Assembly: GCA_943737045.1 (NCBI GenBank)
Contig: CALSFV010000021.1
Span: forward strand, 124,001-188,000
Reading direction: 5' to 3'
DNA from: Parapristionchus giblindavisi
Taxonomy: Eukaryota > Nematoda > Chromadorea > Rhabditida > Diplogasteridae
Length of the DNA stretch: 64,000 bases
Shown here: positions 33,401 through 43,313 of the stretch, one piece after another
Layout of the letters: every line of letters starts with the position of its first letter
How positions within the stretch are numbered: position 1 is the stretch's first letter
Position numbers and translations under genes: made by a program
The notes under the pieces: model-generated
Databases searched by the model: none
What the model saw: the letters and a program-made list of their open reading frames with translations, nothing else
What the model was told of the DNA's origin: nothing

Positions 33401-36400
33401 AAAACTGTTTATGCCGTTAACATTTGTGAAATTTAACAGTGGTTGGAAGGCGTAATTGACATGATACATGTCGAATCTGAAGCTGAAACACCTTAAATTC
33501 AGACACAAAAGCGCGCGAGTAAGAGATCAGGGATTAAGCAGACGATCGATAATGATCTACAAAGGATAACAATGAAGTATGTTAGTATTGTGCTTGGTTA
33601 TGCCATAGGTTAAACGATAACAATGAAGCAATAGACATGAATTTTTGAACTTGGAAAAATCAGCAAAATACAATGCCGCATTCCAGGCATCGAACCATGT
33701 ACTTACAAAATGTAACGCGTGCGCCTTATCCACTACACCACAAGGGTCGGTGAGATAGGAGCTGAAAGCCGAGTTGATCTCAATTGCCTCTTGCATTGCC
33801 TTGGATTTGTGCGATTTTCATTATCGATTTTCTCGAAGCTCTTAAATATTTGAGTTTTCTTATCAACGGTGTCTTATCAGAATCGGATACTGATTCGAAT
33901 GGTATATGTCACTAGTCATATCGCCACGGGAATGTGTTATGGTTTCCTTGTTAATTGGTTGTCTGATCCCATTAGGGAACTGTGGTCTCTAAATCTTCCT
34001 CAATATTTCTTTGTTTTCTAACCAAAAATGGGTCTCCTTGAATATATTTGAGAAATATTAGTGTGTAATTGGAGCTGCTCTCGAGCACTCCGTTTGTCTG
34101 AATAAAACATGAGCCATGTTATGTGGGCGGATGAAAATATAAATATTTAAAATGAAATTTTTCATGAATTTTTGATTTTTTTTTCATGAAAAGATTTTTA
34201 TCGCTTCCTATAGGAACTATTAGGAATTTCTCTAGGAACTATGGGGAGGGGGGAAATGATATTAGGAAATTGTGAGGGTGCATTAGAAGAGAGGAAAAAG
34301 AATGTAACAATTTAAAGTAGCGACTGGATGTATATTGGAAAAATTCCTAATAGGAACGGAAAAATGTGTTACGAAGATTTATAGTCAGTGTGACGTAAAA
34401 ATTGTTTACGCATGCGTTGCAATGTTTTAGTGTATCTGGATGTGTGATTGTATTCTAGAGTCATTCTAGAGTTGACGACGCATTGGAATTTTGCCAATTT
34501 TCACGCATGAAGATCCACAAACACATTGCCTGCGTAAATGGACCGAAAACTAAACAAAACTATTAAAAACATTGAAATTGTTCTCTTTTATATGTACACT
34601 GTTGGAAAGTTTTGAAAATATAGCCTTGAGAGAAAACTCTATCATTACATTCTAGTTCAGCATTGACAAATCTCCGTAATAAGCTCGGCGAGATGAAAAG
34701 AAGTAAATTATGCATGAGCGATATTACACGCGAATTGTTGTTCACAAAACTTTGTTGCAGTACAACTGTATAGCGAAGCCGTAGAGAACATATTTCATTA
34801 ATAATTCTGGTAGATATGAATAGTTGAGAAAAAGAGGGAAAAAAGTCGTCAATTATGGCACAATCAAGTCCACCATTATCATACCATCCCACTAACATAA
34901 GATTTGGTGAAATATCCATACCTGATGGGATCCAACATCCGTCACCCAGACGAAGCCCTCGTCGTCGATGCTCATGCCATGGGGAAGATAGAAGAGGTTC
35001 TCTCCGTGCTCCTCGAGGACCTTAACGATCGACTTATGACTTAACAGCTCAGTCACTAAGTACCAGGGGTGTGCGAGAAAAAATTTTCGAGAAAAATTTC
35101 TCGAATAAGATTTCTCGATTTATTTTTTCGAGAAATTCGAGAAATTCGAGAAAAATCGAGAAAAATGATAAAAAATATAATAAAATGCGTTTTCATAACT
35201 TTTTCTCTCTTTTCCAACAAGAGATTTACTTTTATAGGTGATAACAATGTCCAAAACAAAAATAATAACAGTATACATGAAACCGGAATATTTTAGATGT
35301 GGCAACTCAGCAAGGGATACAAAATACAAATAAAAAACACTAATAAAAATTAGAGAATTGAAGTTCTATTTGGCATTTTGCAATCAATAAGACAATACCA
35401 TGTCGTAGCAATTCGACTCTTAAAGGGGATTTACTAAGCACATATTTCATTGTTGGTAGAAGTTCTATTTTAAATTTTAAGTTTTTCTCGAATTTCTCGA
35501 ATAAAAATCGAGAAATTTCTCGACGAGAAATTTTCTCGAAAAAAGTCGAGAAATCGAGAAATTCGTGAAATCGAGAAACGAGAAATGCACACCCCTGCTA
35601 AGTACAATGAGTAATTCGGAATAAGTCACCGAATATACGTCACTGGATGGACTCTCTGGTATTTTCAAACTAGTAGTTTACTTATATTTCCCACTAGCCA
35701 TAGACTTGCAAGTCTACGGCTAGTTAAACGTAAGTTTACTAGAAGTGGTGTATAATACGGTAATGCAATTCGTCAAATGTTCTTTCACTTGTAGTAAACT
35801 AACAGTAAACTGATAGTCTGTGACGTAACGTAAGTAAACTACTAGTTTGGAAATACCAGAGCTTACGACGTAAATGGCCTTAATCGAGTTACAATAACCA
35901 TGTAATAATAAAAATAAACTAGTGCACTAGTGATTCAAGTAACCCTAACTGTTATTCCATTAAGTGTTCCAGTGACTCAAGGGACCTTAACTACTAAGTG
36001 GCGTAGTACACTACTAAGTAACTAGCATACCTGTCCAGTAGTGGCGTTGACAACAGCGATTGTGGAGTTGACGATGGGTGCGAGACCTGCGGCAAGACGG
36101 TTCTTGGGGCCGAAGGTGCTGAAAATTAGGACTTCGATTAAAGCGTAACCCCAATCTAATTTGAAACTCTCCGCTCTGGCCGCACACTCTCGTTTTCTTT
36201 GTCTGCGAGAGAGTGTTGCCAAAGCGAAGAGTAAAAGCTTATTGTTAGGTGCGTTTTTAAGAGAGCCAATGGAATCGACTTTATTACTGAACTTTACTTT
36301 ATTTGACTTAACGTGCTAATTTTACTCGTCGCTTCGGTCGTACTCCCATTTACTGTTTCCGTGCAAATCATTCAAGCTGTATTGAATGCTGGGAATGCAC

Positions 36401-39400
36401 AATTTAGAGTTCTTATTGCTAGCTGACTCGAGAGTTCTTAGCTTAACTATTAGGTGACAGGCAATTGCTTCTGCGAAGCCTATTCGTTTGTCTTTCGGGA
36501 GCAATTTAGTCCCCACGAGAGAGCCTCATTTTCTGGGAAGAAGCACTCAAGGCTAAGGAACGAGAATGAATAATTTATAGATTCCATATAGGAAAATATT
36601 GAGAGTGGCTTAGGCTTAATTTACGTTGGCTTAGCTTGAGATGTGTGATTTAGACACTAGTATCTACTTATCTCCGCTCTGGCCAAACTCTCTCACTTTT
36701 TGTCTGCGAGAGAGTACTGCCAAAGCGGAGAGCGAAATTAGCACGTGATACGCCTTTAACATAATGCAGAAGATTCAATTTCGCAAAGTGAAGTAAGCCC
36801 TTTTAGGCGCTTGAATTTAGTCCTCTTGATGTGTCTTTCTCTCCAAACTGACATGGCTTTTCTGCCGTCAACAAAACTCGCGAGATAAGTGGTAATTCAA
36901 AGATCTCGCACTCAACAAGAATTTACTGACTTAAACGTCCTTACCTACTAAGCCACTTCACTTAGCAGGGGTTAAATGCTTAAATATAATAGTGTAAGTA
37001 TTTAAGGTCAGTTAAGTCAAGTGACTTAGCAGCTAAGGTCATTTAAGTCATTGCTAAGGTTGCCTTACTTCTCATCCCAGACTCGATCGGCACGATGGAA
37101 GACGATCAATCTGCCCTTCTGGTCCATGGTCATTCCCGAGATCTCTCCGAGAGGCTTGGAGGTCGAGAGGATGAAGGCCTGAATATACGGCGTGATTTTT
37201 GTGTAAGACACGTAAAAACACTCTCAAAATTATCCTTGAAAATCTGGACTCGATCGGTTGAGTATGAAAAAAGTTATGGCGAAAAAACCAAACGTTATTC
37301 TTTTTGGCCAGTACTGTATGTATTGTTCGTACAGTACTGTTGCGAGTGTCTTAGGAATTTTATATTATTTTTCACTCAATTTTCTTAATTTTCTCTCAGA
37401 CTCTGACAATTAACATCAAAACATCAATAAGACTGGACTTCTGCTTCCAGGTAAAATCAAGAATATTTGTAAATATGATGTTTATCATTGACATGGACAT
37501 TGATATTGAATCAACTTTATCAGCATTTATTGGGTGTTTCGTGATGCATTTCATATATCAATATCCAGATGTTCACTTTGCGAAGCGCAAATAGGTTTCA
37601 GCTTAGGATGTTAAATGCTTTGGTTTATTACTTAAGCGATTTAGTAACGGTTCGCTGTGCTATCAAATAGAACATATCTAATGAATCATCGGGCGCAATT
37701 TTCTGCGACAAGCAAGAAGTCATGAGTATCCAACCGTGCATATCAGAACATACTCTTGATAAATGGGTTTAAAAGAATACATGGATCAGCGTAATGTTTT
37801 GATTTACAAGGAAAGTACAAGAAAAATCTTTTAGACTTTTGAACAAGACTATTTTTCCTCGATAGGTAAAGGCAACATATGGACGGAACCAAAAATTAGC
37901 TGCGACCATGCACTTTCAGATTTTATATAATTAATCAAAGTTTGTGAAAAAAGTCCTCATTTTTTGAAGAAAAAACGCACTGTGTAGGGGACAAGGAGCG
38001 TAGGAAACAAAGCGCTCCTGTAAGAGCACTGAGAACATGGCAGCGTGGTGTAGTGGTAGTGTGAACTTTTCTGGATCGGGCTGTGGTTGGTTCGATCACA
38101 CCTATGGACATTTTTCTTTTGCTCATTTTTAACAGCTTCGGACTTGTACTTTCGCTGAAATTTTTTTTCAATTTCAGATCTTTTTTTTTACTTTCAGAAC
38201 GTTCGTGCGTTCGTGCAATTTGTTCCTATTCTATTACATTTTTCATTATTTCCAATATATTTAGCATCTAATAACTTCAACGAAATTTATCAACAAAACA
38301 AATTATTAAAATTGTACATGTCACATAATATTTCAACAATAATGGCAATTAACAAAACAATTCCCGCGCAATCGACGATCACATATCGAGCATTTGATGA
38401 AATGAAAGTTGGGACAGGGTCTCTCACAGATTACAACAACATCTTAGAAGATGTAATCTTGAGCATTAAAAAAAACAATTTTTTTCCATTTTTTTCCTTT
38501 GAAAGTACAAGTCCGAAGCTGTTAAAAATGAGCAAAAGAAAAATGTCTATTGGTGTACTCGAACCAACAACAGCCCGATCCACAAGAGTACACACTACCA
38601 CTACACCACGCTGCCATGTCCTCAGTGCTCTTACAGGAGCGCTTTGTTTCCTACGCTCCTTGTCCCCTACACAGTGCGTTTTTTCTTCAAAAAATGAGGA
38701 ATTTTTTCACAAACTTTGATTAATTATATAAATTCTGAAAGTGCATGGTCGCAGCTAATTTTTTGGTTCCGTCCATATATTGCCTATACCTATCGAGGAA
38801 AAATAGTCTTGTTCAAAAGTCTAAAAGATATTTCTTGTACTTCCCTTGTTAGGCATAAAAACTCTCTCATGCGTAACACTCTCTCTCTCGCCCTGTCTGG
38901 ATTTCAAGAAAAACATGGTTTGAGACGGTTTGAAGAAAATTCTTTGAGATTATGCTCGGCGCGAAAAACATTCATGAAAAACAAAACGGTTACGATTTCT
39001 CAGCGATTTCTCTCCCATCAACACTACGTCATAATAAGAAATGTCTATCGTTTCTTACAATTTGCTAATCAAATTAAAAGTTACGAATGCAATTTGGAAT
39101 GTTTCCATCTTTCTCTATGTTCAAAAGTGGGACAAATTAGAAAATTACAGAAAACTCTCCTCGTTTTACACATCTCTCGCCTCTTTTTCTATTCTTTTCG
39201 TAACTTTTGAACACGATGTAATTATAGTCACAAATTTCAAACTTCAAAACGCAAATTTAAGGTTAGCTTCTGACATTTCCTTCGATCTTCTTCTTTTGCT
39301 AGATTCTAGCAAAGCTACAATTTACTCTTGATTTAAAAAGAAGCTACACTCTTACATGCAATATTTAAGTCTCTTTCCAAATCTCAAACAACACTTTCAT

Positions 39401-42018
39401 CTCCTCAAATCTATCATCAATTCATCAAAGATTCGTCAGAATCCTCTTTGCCTTCAGAATCCTCACGGCACTAAGACCTAGCTAGAGAAAGATGAGAGAT
39501 AACATGAAATGAGAGAGCCAGATGACGAGAAGAGTTAGAGAAAGATGAGAGATAACACGAATTGAGAGAGTAAGATAACGAGAAGAGTTAGAGAAAAGAC
39601 GAGAGAGTGTGTGAAATGAGAGAGACAGACAACGATGCATCCATGCTCTCTCGTTTCATTACGATACTACCTTTACATGGAATATTAATCATTCGTCGGA
39701 AATGCGGAAGTAGCGAGGGATATTTTATCTACAATAAATATTTATGTTCCAGGAATATTCGGGCTAATTTGAAGAAGGCCAATTTATATTTGCATCTAAA
39801 TAGATACATTTTAAAGGAACACCCGAGCTAATTTATGTAAGACTATCCGCTCTGGCATTGTTCTCTCCCATTCTTTGTCTGCGAGAGTGTTTTACTAGAG
39901 TGATGAATTCTCTCAGAGACGAAAGGATAAATCTTGTGGATAAGAAAAAAAAAAAAAGATTCCCCCTGTTTTGGCAAAGATTCCCCCTGTTTTGGCCCTC
40001 TCTGCATTTAATGTGCTGATAGGATAAATATGTATATGTAATGTAATGGTGAACTTCAGGTGTCATCTTGATAGGACATTCGCAAATTCTTTTTTCTCTG
40101 TCGACCCTAGACTATTGCGATCCGAACAAACTATTCGCCATCTTATTGTTAGCGAAGGACATTCATCCATGCCCTCATGTCTTCTCATTTCGTATTATGA
40201 ATAATATATGGAGTAAAGAACAAGAACTCTCTCCCAAGAAAACCAATCGATATCCCATTTATTTATGCCTTTAGATTAACTTATCATACATGAAAGAGTG
40301 GCATTAGTAGTTATGGAAACTAGAGATCGAATCAGCGTGGGAAGCCAACAACAAATTGTATTCGCAAAGATTTATTCCCAAGATTTTATTCCCATTGGGT
40401 ATGTTTTGTAACGTGGACATAAAAAAGTTGTTCAGAGACCAGCTATGTTTGACTTGCGTGGGTGCAAAGACACGAAAAGTGGAGGAAAGATAAAAAGGTA
40501 AAGGATAAAAATGTAAAGATACAGCCCGTTATTCAAGGCAAGTCCTGCGGGGAACTGCTAGGCCAGTGATAATTCAAGGCCAATAGAAGTGGAGAGGGAC
40601 TGAAATCTACCCCGCGTTAGTTCAATCATAAGACCAGATATATAATAGCCGGGAAAAAGAACGAATGCACTATTGATAAATGGCGTAATTGATACCCTAT
40701 TCTGATAGTGCTCTCTAGAGTCAGTGAACTGTGAAGTTGAAAAGTTCTGGCAAGTGCGTTATTCAACGTACACTAAGTCCTGCGGGGTCGCTGCACTTGC
40801 TAGGCCAGTGATAATTATCACTACACGCCTAGCAAGTGGCTATTTTGTATTTCACTATGCTTATGCAGTTCATGTTCTTTGTCTAGAGATTGGAATATTC
40901 TTGTCAGGCATGAAAACTTTTTTTTAAACAAGAGTAAACACTAGCGAATTCAGTATTTTCGCTTCTTCCTACGCGTATTCTCTAACGGGGGGGGGGGGGT
41001 GGTAGCTAAACGAAGTAGGATAGCAGGTGCTTTAGCATTCTTGGAACCAGAGCATATCTTAAGAACCACCCAGCTTTGACCGTTCAAGATTCGTTTGAAT
41101 TTCTTATTCCAGGTGTAGTCTAGTGACGTTATGTTCTCTCAATGGCGAATAATGAGAGCAGAGAACGTGTGAATGCTAAAGACTGTTGACTGGGCTCTGG
41201 GAAAATGTGCTCTTAAAGGACACCAAATATAGGTGACGAGAGAGATTCTGTTTACCGGTTCCCGGTTCCGACAAAATATGGAAATCGGCTCTGACAAGAG
41301 GCCTCATCAACATACATTACTGTGTCGAGAAAGCACACAGAATAACATACACAGAAGGAGAGAAACTTCTTTCATCTATGCTGTGTTGGCGGCAGTTTTT
41401 CACAAATTAGGAATGTTCGGCAAATGAAAATTTCAGGAATATGGTCATTATCAGTGTTGTCAAAGCTGGGAAAATTGTGAAAAAGAGAAAAGGTGTGTGA
41501 GAAATTCCAAACCAAACTTTTTCATATAAACCTACCGTCACCGTACCAATATCCTCACCTTCTCATCAGTTTCCTCGGTCTGTTCCGGTTCCGCTACTGG
41601 TAGTTCTTCCTGTTCAAGCTCGACCGGCTCCTGTAGCTCGAATGGTCCATAGTTCTCCTCCTCCGGTCCTTAAGTTAAGGTCGTTAGGGTCGCGCTAAGG
41701 TCATTTTAAGGCGCTTGGGAGCTTAAGGAGCTTGGGTCTTAAGGAGCTAAAGAGCATTATGTAACTCACCATATTGATCAACCACGAATTCATCCTCTGC
41801 GGGAGTGAGACGCCCTGAAATGGGAAGACTTACAATTAGCAGTGACTTAGACCTTAACTTATGGCGCTATGACTTTAACAGCGATTTAGACCTTAACCTA
41901 AGGCGTTATGACCTTAGCTTAAGACTTAAGCCTTAACTTATGACCCTAACTTAAGGTCGTTAGGGGACTTACCGTAAGCGACAGAAACGAGAAGACATAG
42001 AAGCGCCGCTTTCAGCAT
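30463..42018 (-). CDS. pgal-1: Secreted peptidylglycine alpha-amidating lyase (PAL)
   Basis: PAL (EC 4.3.2.5) splits peptidyl-alpha-hydroxyglycine into amidated peptide and glyoxylate, the last step of neuropeptide amidation in the secretory pathway. Twelve exons: 41973-42018, 41770-41814, 41559-41668, 37069-37178, 36031-36118, 34922-35020, 32561-32675, 32279-32371, 31770-31902, 31430-31500, 30851-30954 and 30463-30561 (1113 nt, 370 residues). Residues 1-16 (MLKAALLCLLVSVAYG) are a signal peptide, followed by an acidic region to about 67. Active-site features by family comparison: FHRADRVW (Arg96), LPHGMSID (His147), DGYCNSR (Tyr213), IPHSLAL (His247) and ENAHALA (His344). Cysteines of FCQPTD/GYCNSR and LLCVADREN/VQCY fit the two family disulfides. 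The Asp that normally follows the last zinc His (PHD in human PAL) is Ala345. Several acceptors are AAG. The largest intron (37179-41558) holds a foldback element. No monooxygenase domain is attached. Confidence 0.9.
31505..31767. repeat. TTAAGTC heptamer array in a pgal-1 intron
   Basis: Fills most of the intron between exons 31430-31500 and 31770-31902 with TTAAGTC, CTTAAG and TAAGTCATAAG units. Shorter patches of the same heptamer occur in other pgal-1 introns (32385-32550, 41690-41960, 36950-37065) and at 46660-46845 in the FANCI gene. Confidence 0.75.
33086..33950. mobile_element. 865-bp CAAGGG-family foldback with tRNA-like arms, in pgal-1 intron
   Basis: The ends CAAGGGAACCATAACACATT and its mirror pair over roughly 300 bp. 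TTA is duplicated on both sides (33083-33085 and 33951-33953). Each arm has a tRNA-like block (33289-33357 plus, 33679-33748 minus). It is inserted in intron 32676-34921. Confidence 0.85.
33289..33357 (+). other. tRNA-like sequence in foldback arm
   Basis: Has A-box-like TGTAGTGGATAAGGCGC and B-box-like GGTTCGATGCC. Its mirror at 33679-33748 keeps both boxes. Stems outside the D- and T-regions are not convincing. Confidence 0.55.
35064..35597. mobile_element. 534-bp hAT-type MITE with perfect 8-bp target duplication, in pgal-1 intron
   Basis: The ends CAGGGGTGTGC and GCACACCCCTG are inverted. CTAAGTAC is duplicated exactly (35056-35063 and 35598-35605). The interior ends are rich in TTTCTCGA and its complement. 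Same size class as 25086-25609. Confidence 0.85.
35654..35861. mobile_element. CTCTGGTATTT-ended element in pgal-1 intron
   Basis: Starts CTCTGGTATTTTCAAACTAG and ends GTTTGGAAATACCAGAG. It carries the internal TCGTCAAATGTTCTTTCACT shared with 18693-18930. It shares the intron with the hAT-type MITE 35064-35597. Confidence 0.75.
36140..36262. repeat. GCTAATTT-type MITE in pgal-1 intron 4
   Basis: Contains CTAATTTGAAACTCTCCGCT and CTGCGAGAGAGTGTTGCC. A second copy follows at 36663-36760 in the same intron. Confidence 0.7.
37807..38848. mobile_element. 1.04-kb CAAGGG-family foldback with tRNA-like arms, in pgal-1 intron 3
   Basis: The ends CAAGGAAAGTACAAGAAAAA and its mirror pair over hundreds of bases. 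TTA is duplicated (37804-37806 and 38849-38851). tRNA-like blocks lie at 38040-38105 (plus) and 38547-38613 (minus). The 168-codon open frame at 38213-38719 is a chance frame through the arm; half of it is repeated by the mirror arm. Confidence 0.85.
38040..38105 (+). other. tRNA-like sequence in foldback arm
   Basis: Contains GTGTAGTGGTAGTGTG (A-box-like) and GGTTCGATCAC (B-box-like). It closely resembles the block at 2689-2752 (shared GGCAGCGTGGTGTAGTGGTA). The mirror is at 38547-38613. Confidence 0.55.
39483..39640. repeat. ~55-bp tandem repeat in pgal-1 intron 3
   Basis: Nearly three units of GTTAGAGAAAGATGAGAGAT followed by AACACGAATTGAGAGAG. The last unit (ACGAGAGAGTGTGTGAAATG) resembles the GA-rich sequence just upstream of the pgal-1 start (42140-42230). 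It may be a duplicated regulatory block, which is inference. Confidence 0.55.
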
Positions 42019-42300
42019 GGCGCCTGATAGAAGTGGGGACGTTTTCGTCGGGGAGTAGAGGCGCCTAGAGAGTGAGAGAGCCCAGACGACCAGAGTGGTC
42101 GGGCCTAGAGGAGGAAAGAGTATGCGAAAGCGAGAGAGTACAGACAACGAGGGACGAGAGAGTGTGTTTCATAGTAGGAGAGTTTATGCGGTTAGACAGA
42201 GGCGAGAGAGTGTGGGGAACTGAGAGAGGCAGAGAGAATCGATAGAAGCTTGCGGGGACGACGTCATCTGCGAGGTTCTGTGAATGGAATGAAGGGAATG
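42019..42300 (-). promoter_or_regulatory. Probable pgal-1 5' flank, GAGAG-rich
   Basis: Immediately upstream of the pgal-1 ATG (42018). On the plus strand it contains repeated CGAGAGAGTGTG-like and GAGAGAG motifs with little repeat-element content. A TCTATCAG precedes the ATG by 5 bases and could be a trans-splice acceptor. No TATA box is obvious. From 42300 to 43050 I see nothing beyond an ATA/AAT microsatellite near 42602-42626. Confidence 0.4.
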
Positions 42301-43057
42301 GAAAGGAGAAGAAGAAGAAGAGGAAGAAGAGGAAAATGAATATGTGTGTTTGCCTCGAGATATAGGGGGTATATCGCTCTCACATTGATTGGTTTCGCGT
42401 AATGAGAGGAGATATATTCCGTGCAGGGATACTAAATTTGCCCCCTCACAATATTATAACTCAATCTCGTATTCGTCCTTAATATCATTGTTCAGCTAAA
42501 GCTGCCACTCCCCAACCGAAATCGCTTAAGCGACGGAACTCCATCACTCCCTTATTGCTTCATTCATTCATTATTCTTGTTTTTAACTGATGGATAAAGA
42601 AATAATAATAATAATAATAATAATAAGTCGGGCTTCTCCAATAAAACTCTTATCCTTTGTGAGAAATTTTCGAGAAACATCGCATTTTGTCTGCTAAACA
42701 CGGTGCAATAACACATTAAAAACAACATTTCCGAGGTGCATAGCATTAACATATAGAGTTTAGTTTTCGTTGTTTTTAGTACTAGATACAACAACGCTGT
42801 TTCAGGTTCGAATTGAGGTAATGGGTAATGAGAACATATTGATAATTAACAAATGCAGATTATTAAAATAGTGAAAATTAAAAGATTAAAATTTAGGTTT
42901 GCATGACTATTAATCCTAAAAGTACATATGATGCTATAATATTTAAAGGTGAGTCCCACGAATATTTTCGCGAGCAAACTGCCACGACAGAAATATAGCA
43001 AAACTTATTCTGCGTTCTGTACATAATATATTTTATGCTAATTCAACTTATATCTTT

Positions 43058-43182
43058 AAAGGAACACCCCAAGCTAATTTAAAATTCTCCGCACTGTACA
43101 CACTCTCTCGCTTTCTTTGTCTACGACAGTGTACATATTGCCAATGCGAAGTGTAAAATTAGCTTGGGGTGTCCCTTTAATC
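43058..43182. repeat. GCTAATTT-type MITE, well-preserved copy
   Basis: Left end TTTAAAGGAACACCCCAAGC and right end GCTTGGGGTGTCCCTTTAA. Among the most complete copies, together with 21724. Confidence 0.8.
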
Positions 43183-43313
43183 ATGCCCTTCATAAAGTTG
43201 CGGGCGATAATTGAAATTTTACAAGACAGCTCTGTTATTATTATTATGTATTGTACTTATCCAACCCCCCGCCCCCACATAAACTACATGGGCAGGGGTA
43301 ACCATATTACAAG

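Noticed and set aside
38213..38719. 168-codon open frame, the longest in the window
   Set aside because: It runs through the centre and right arm of the foldback 37807-38848. Half of it is mirrored in the other arm, and it overlaps a tRNA-like block. There are no domain signs.
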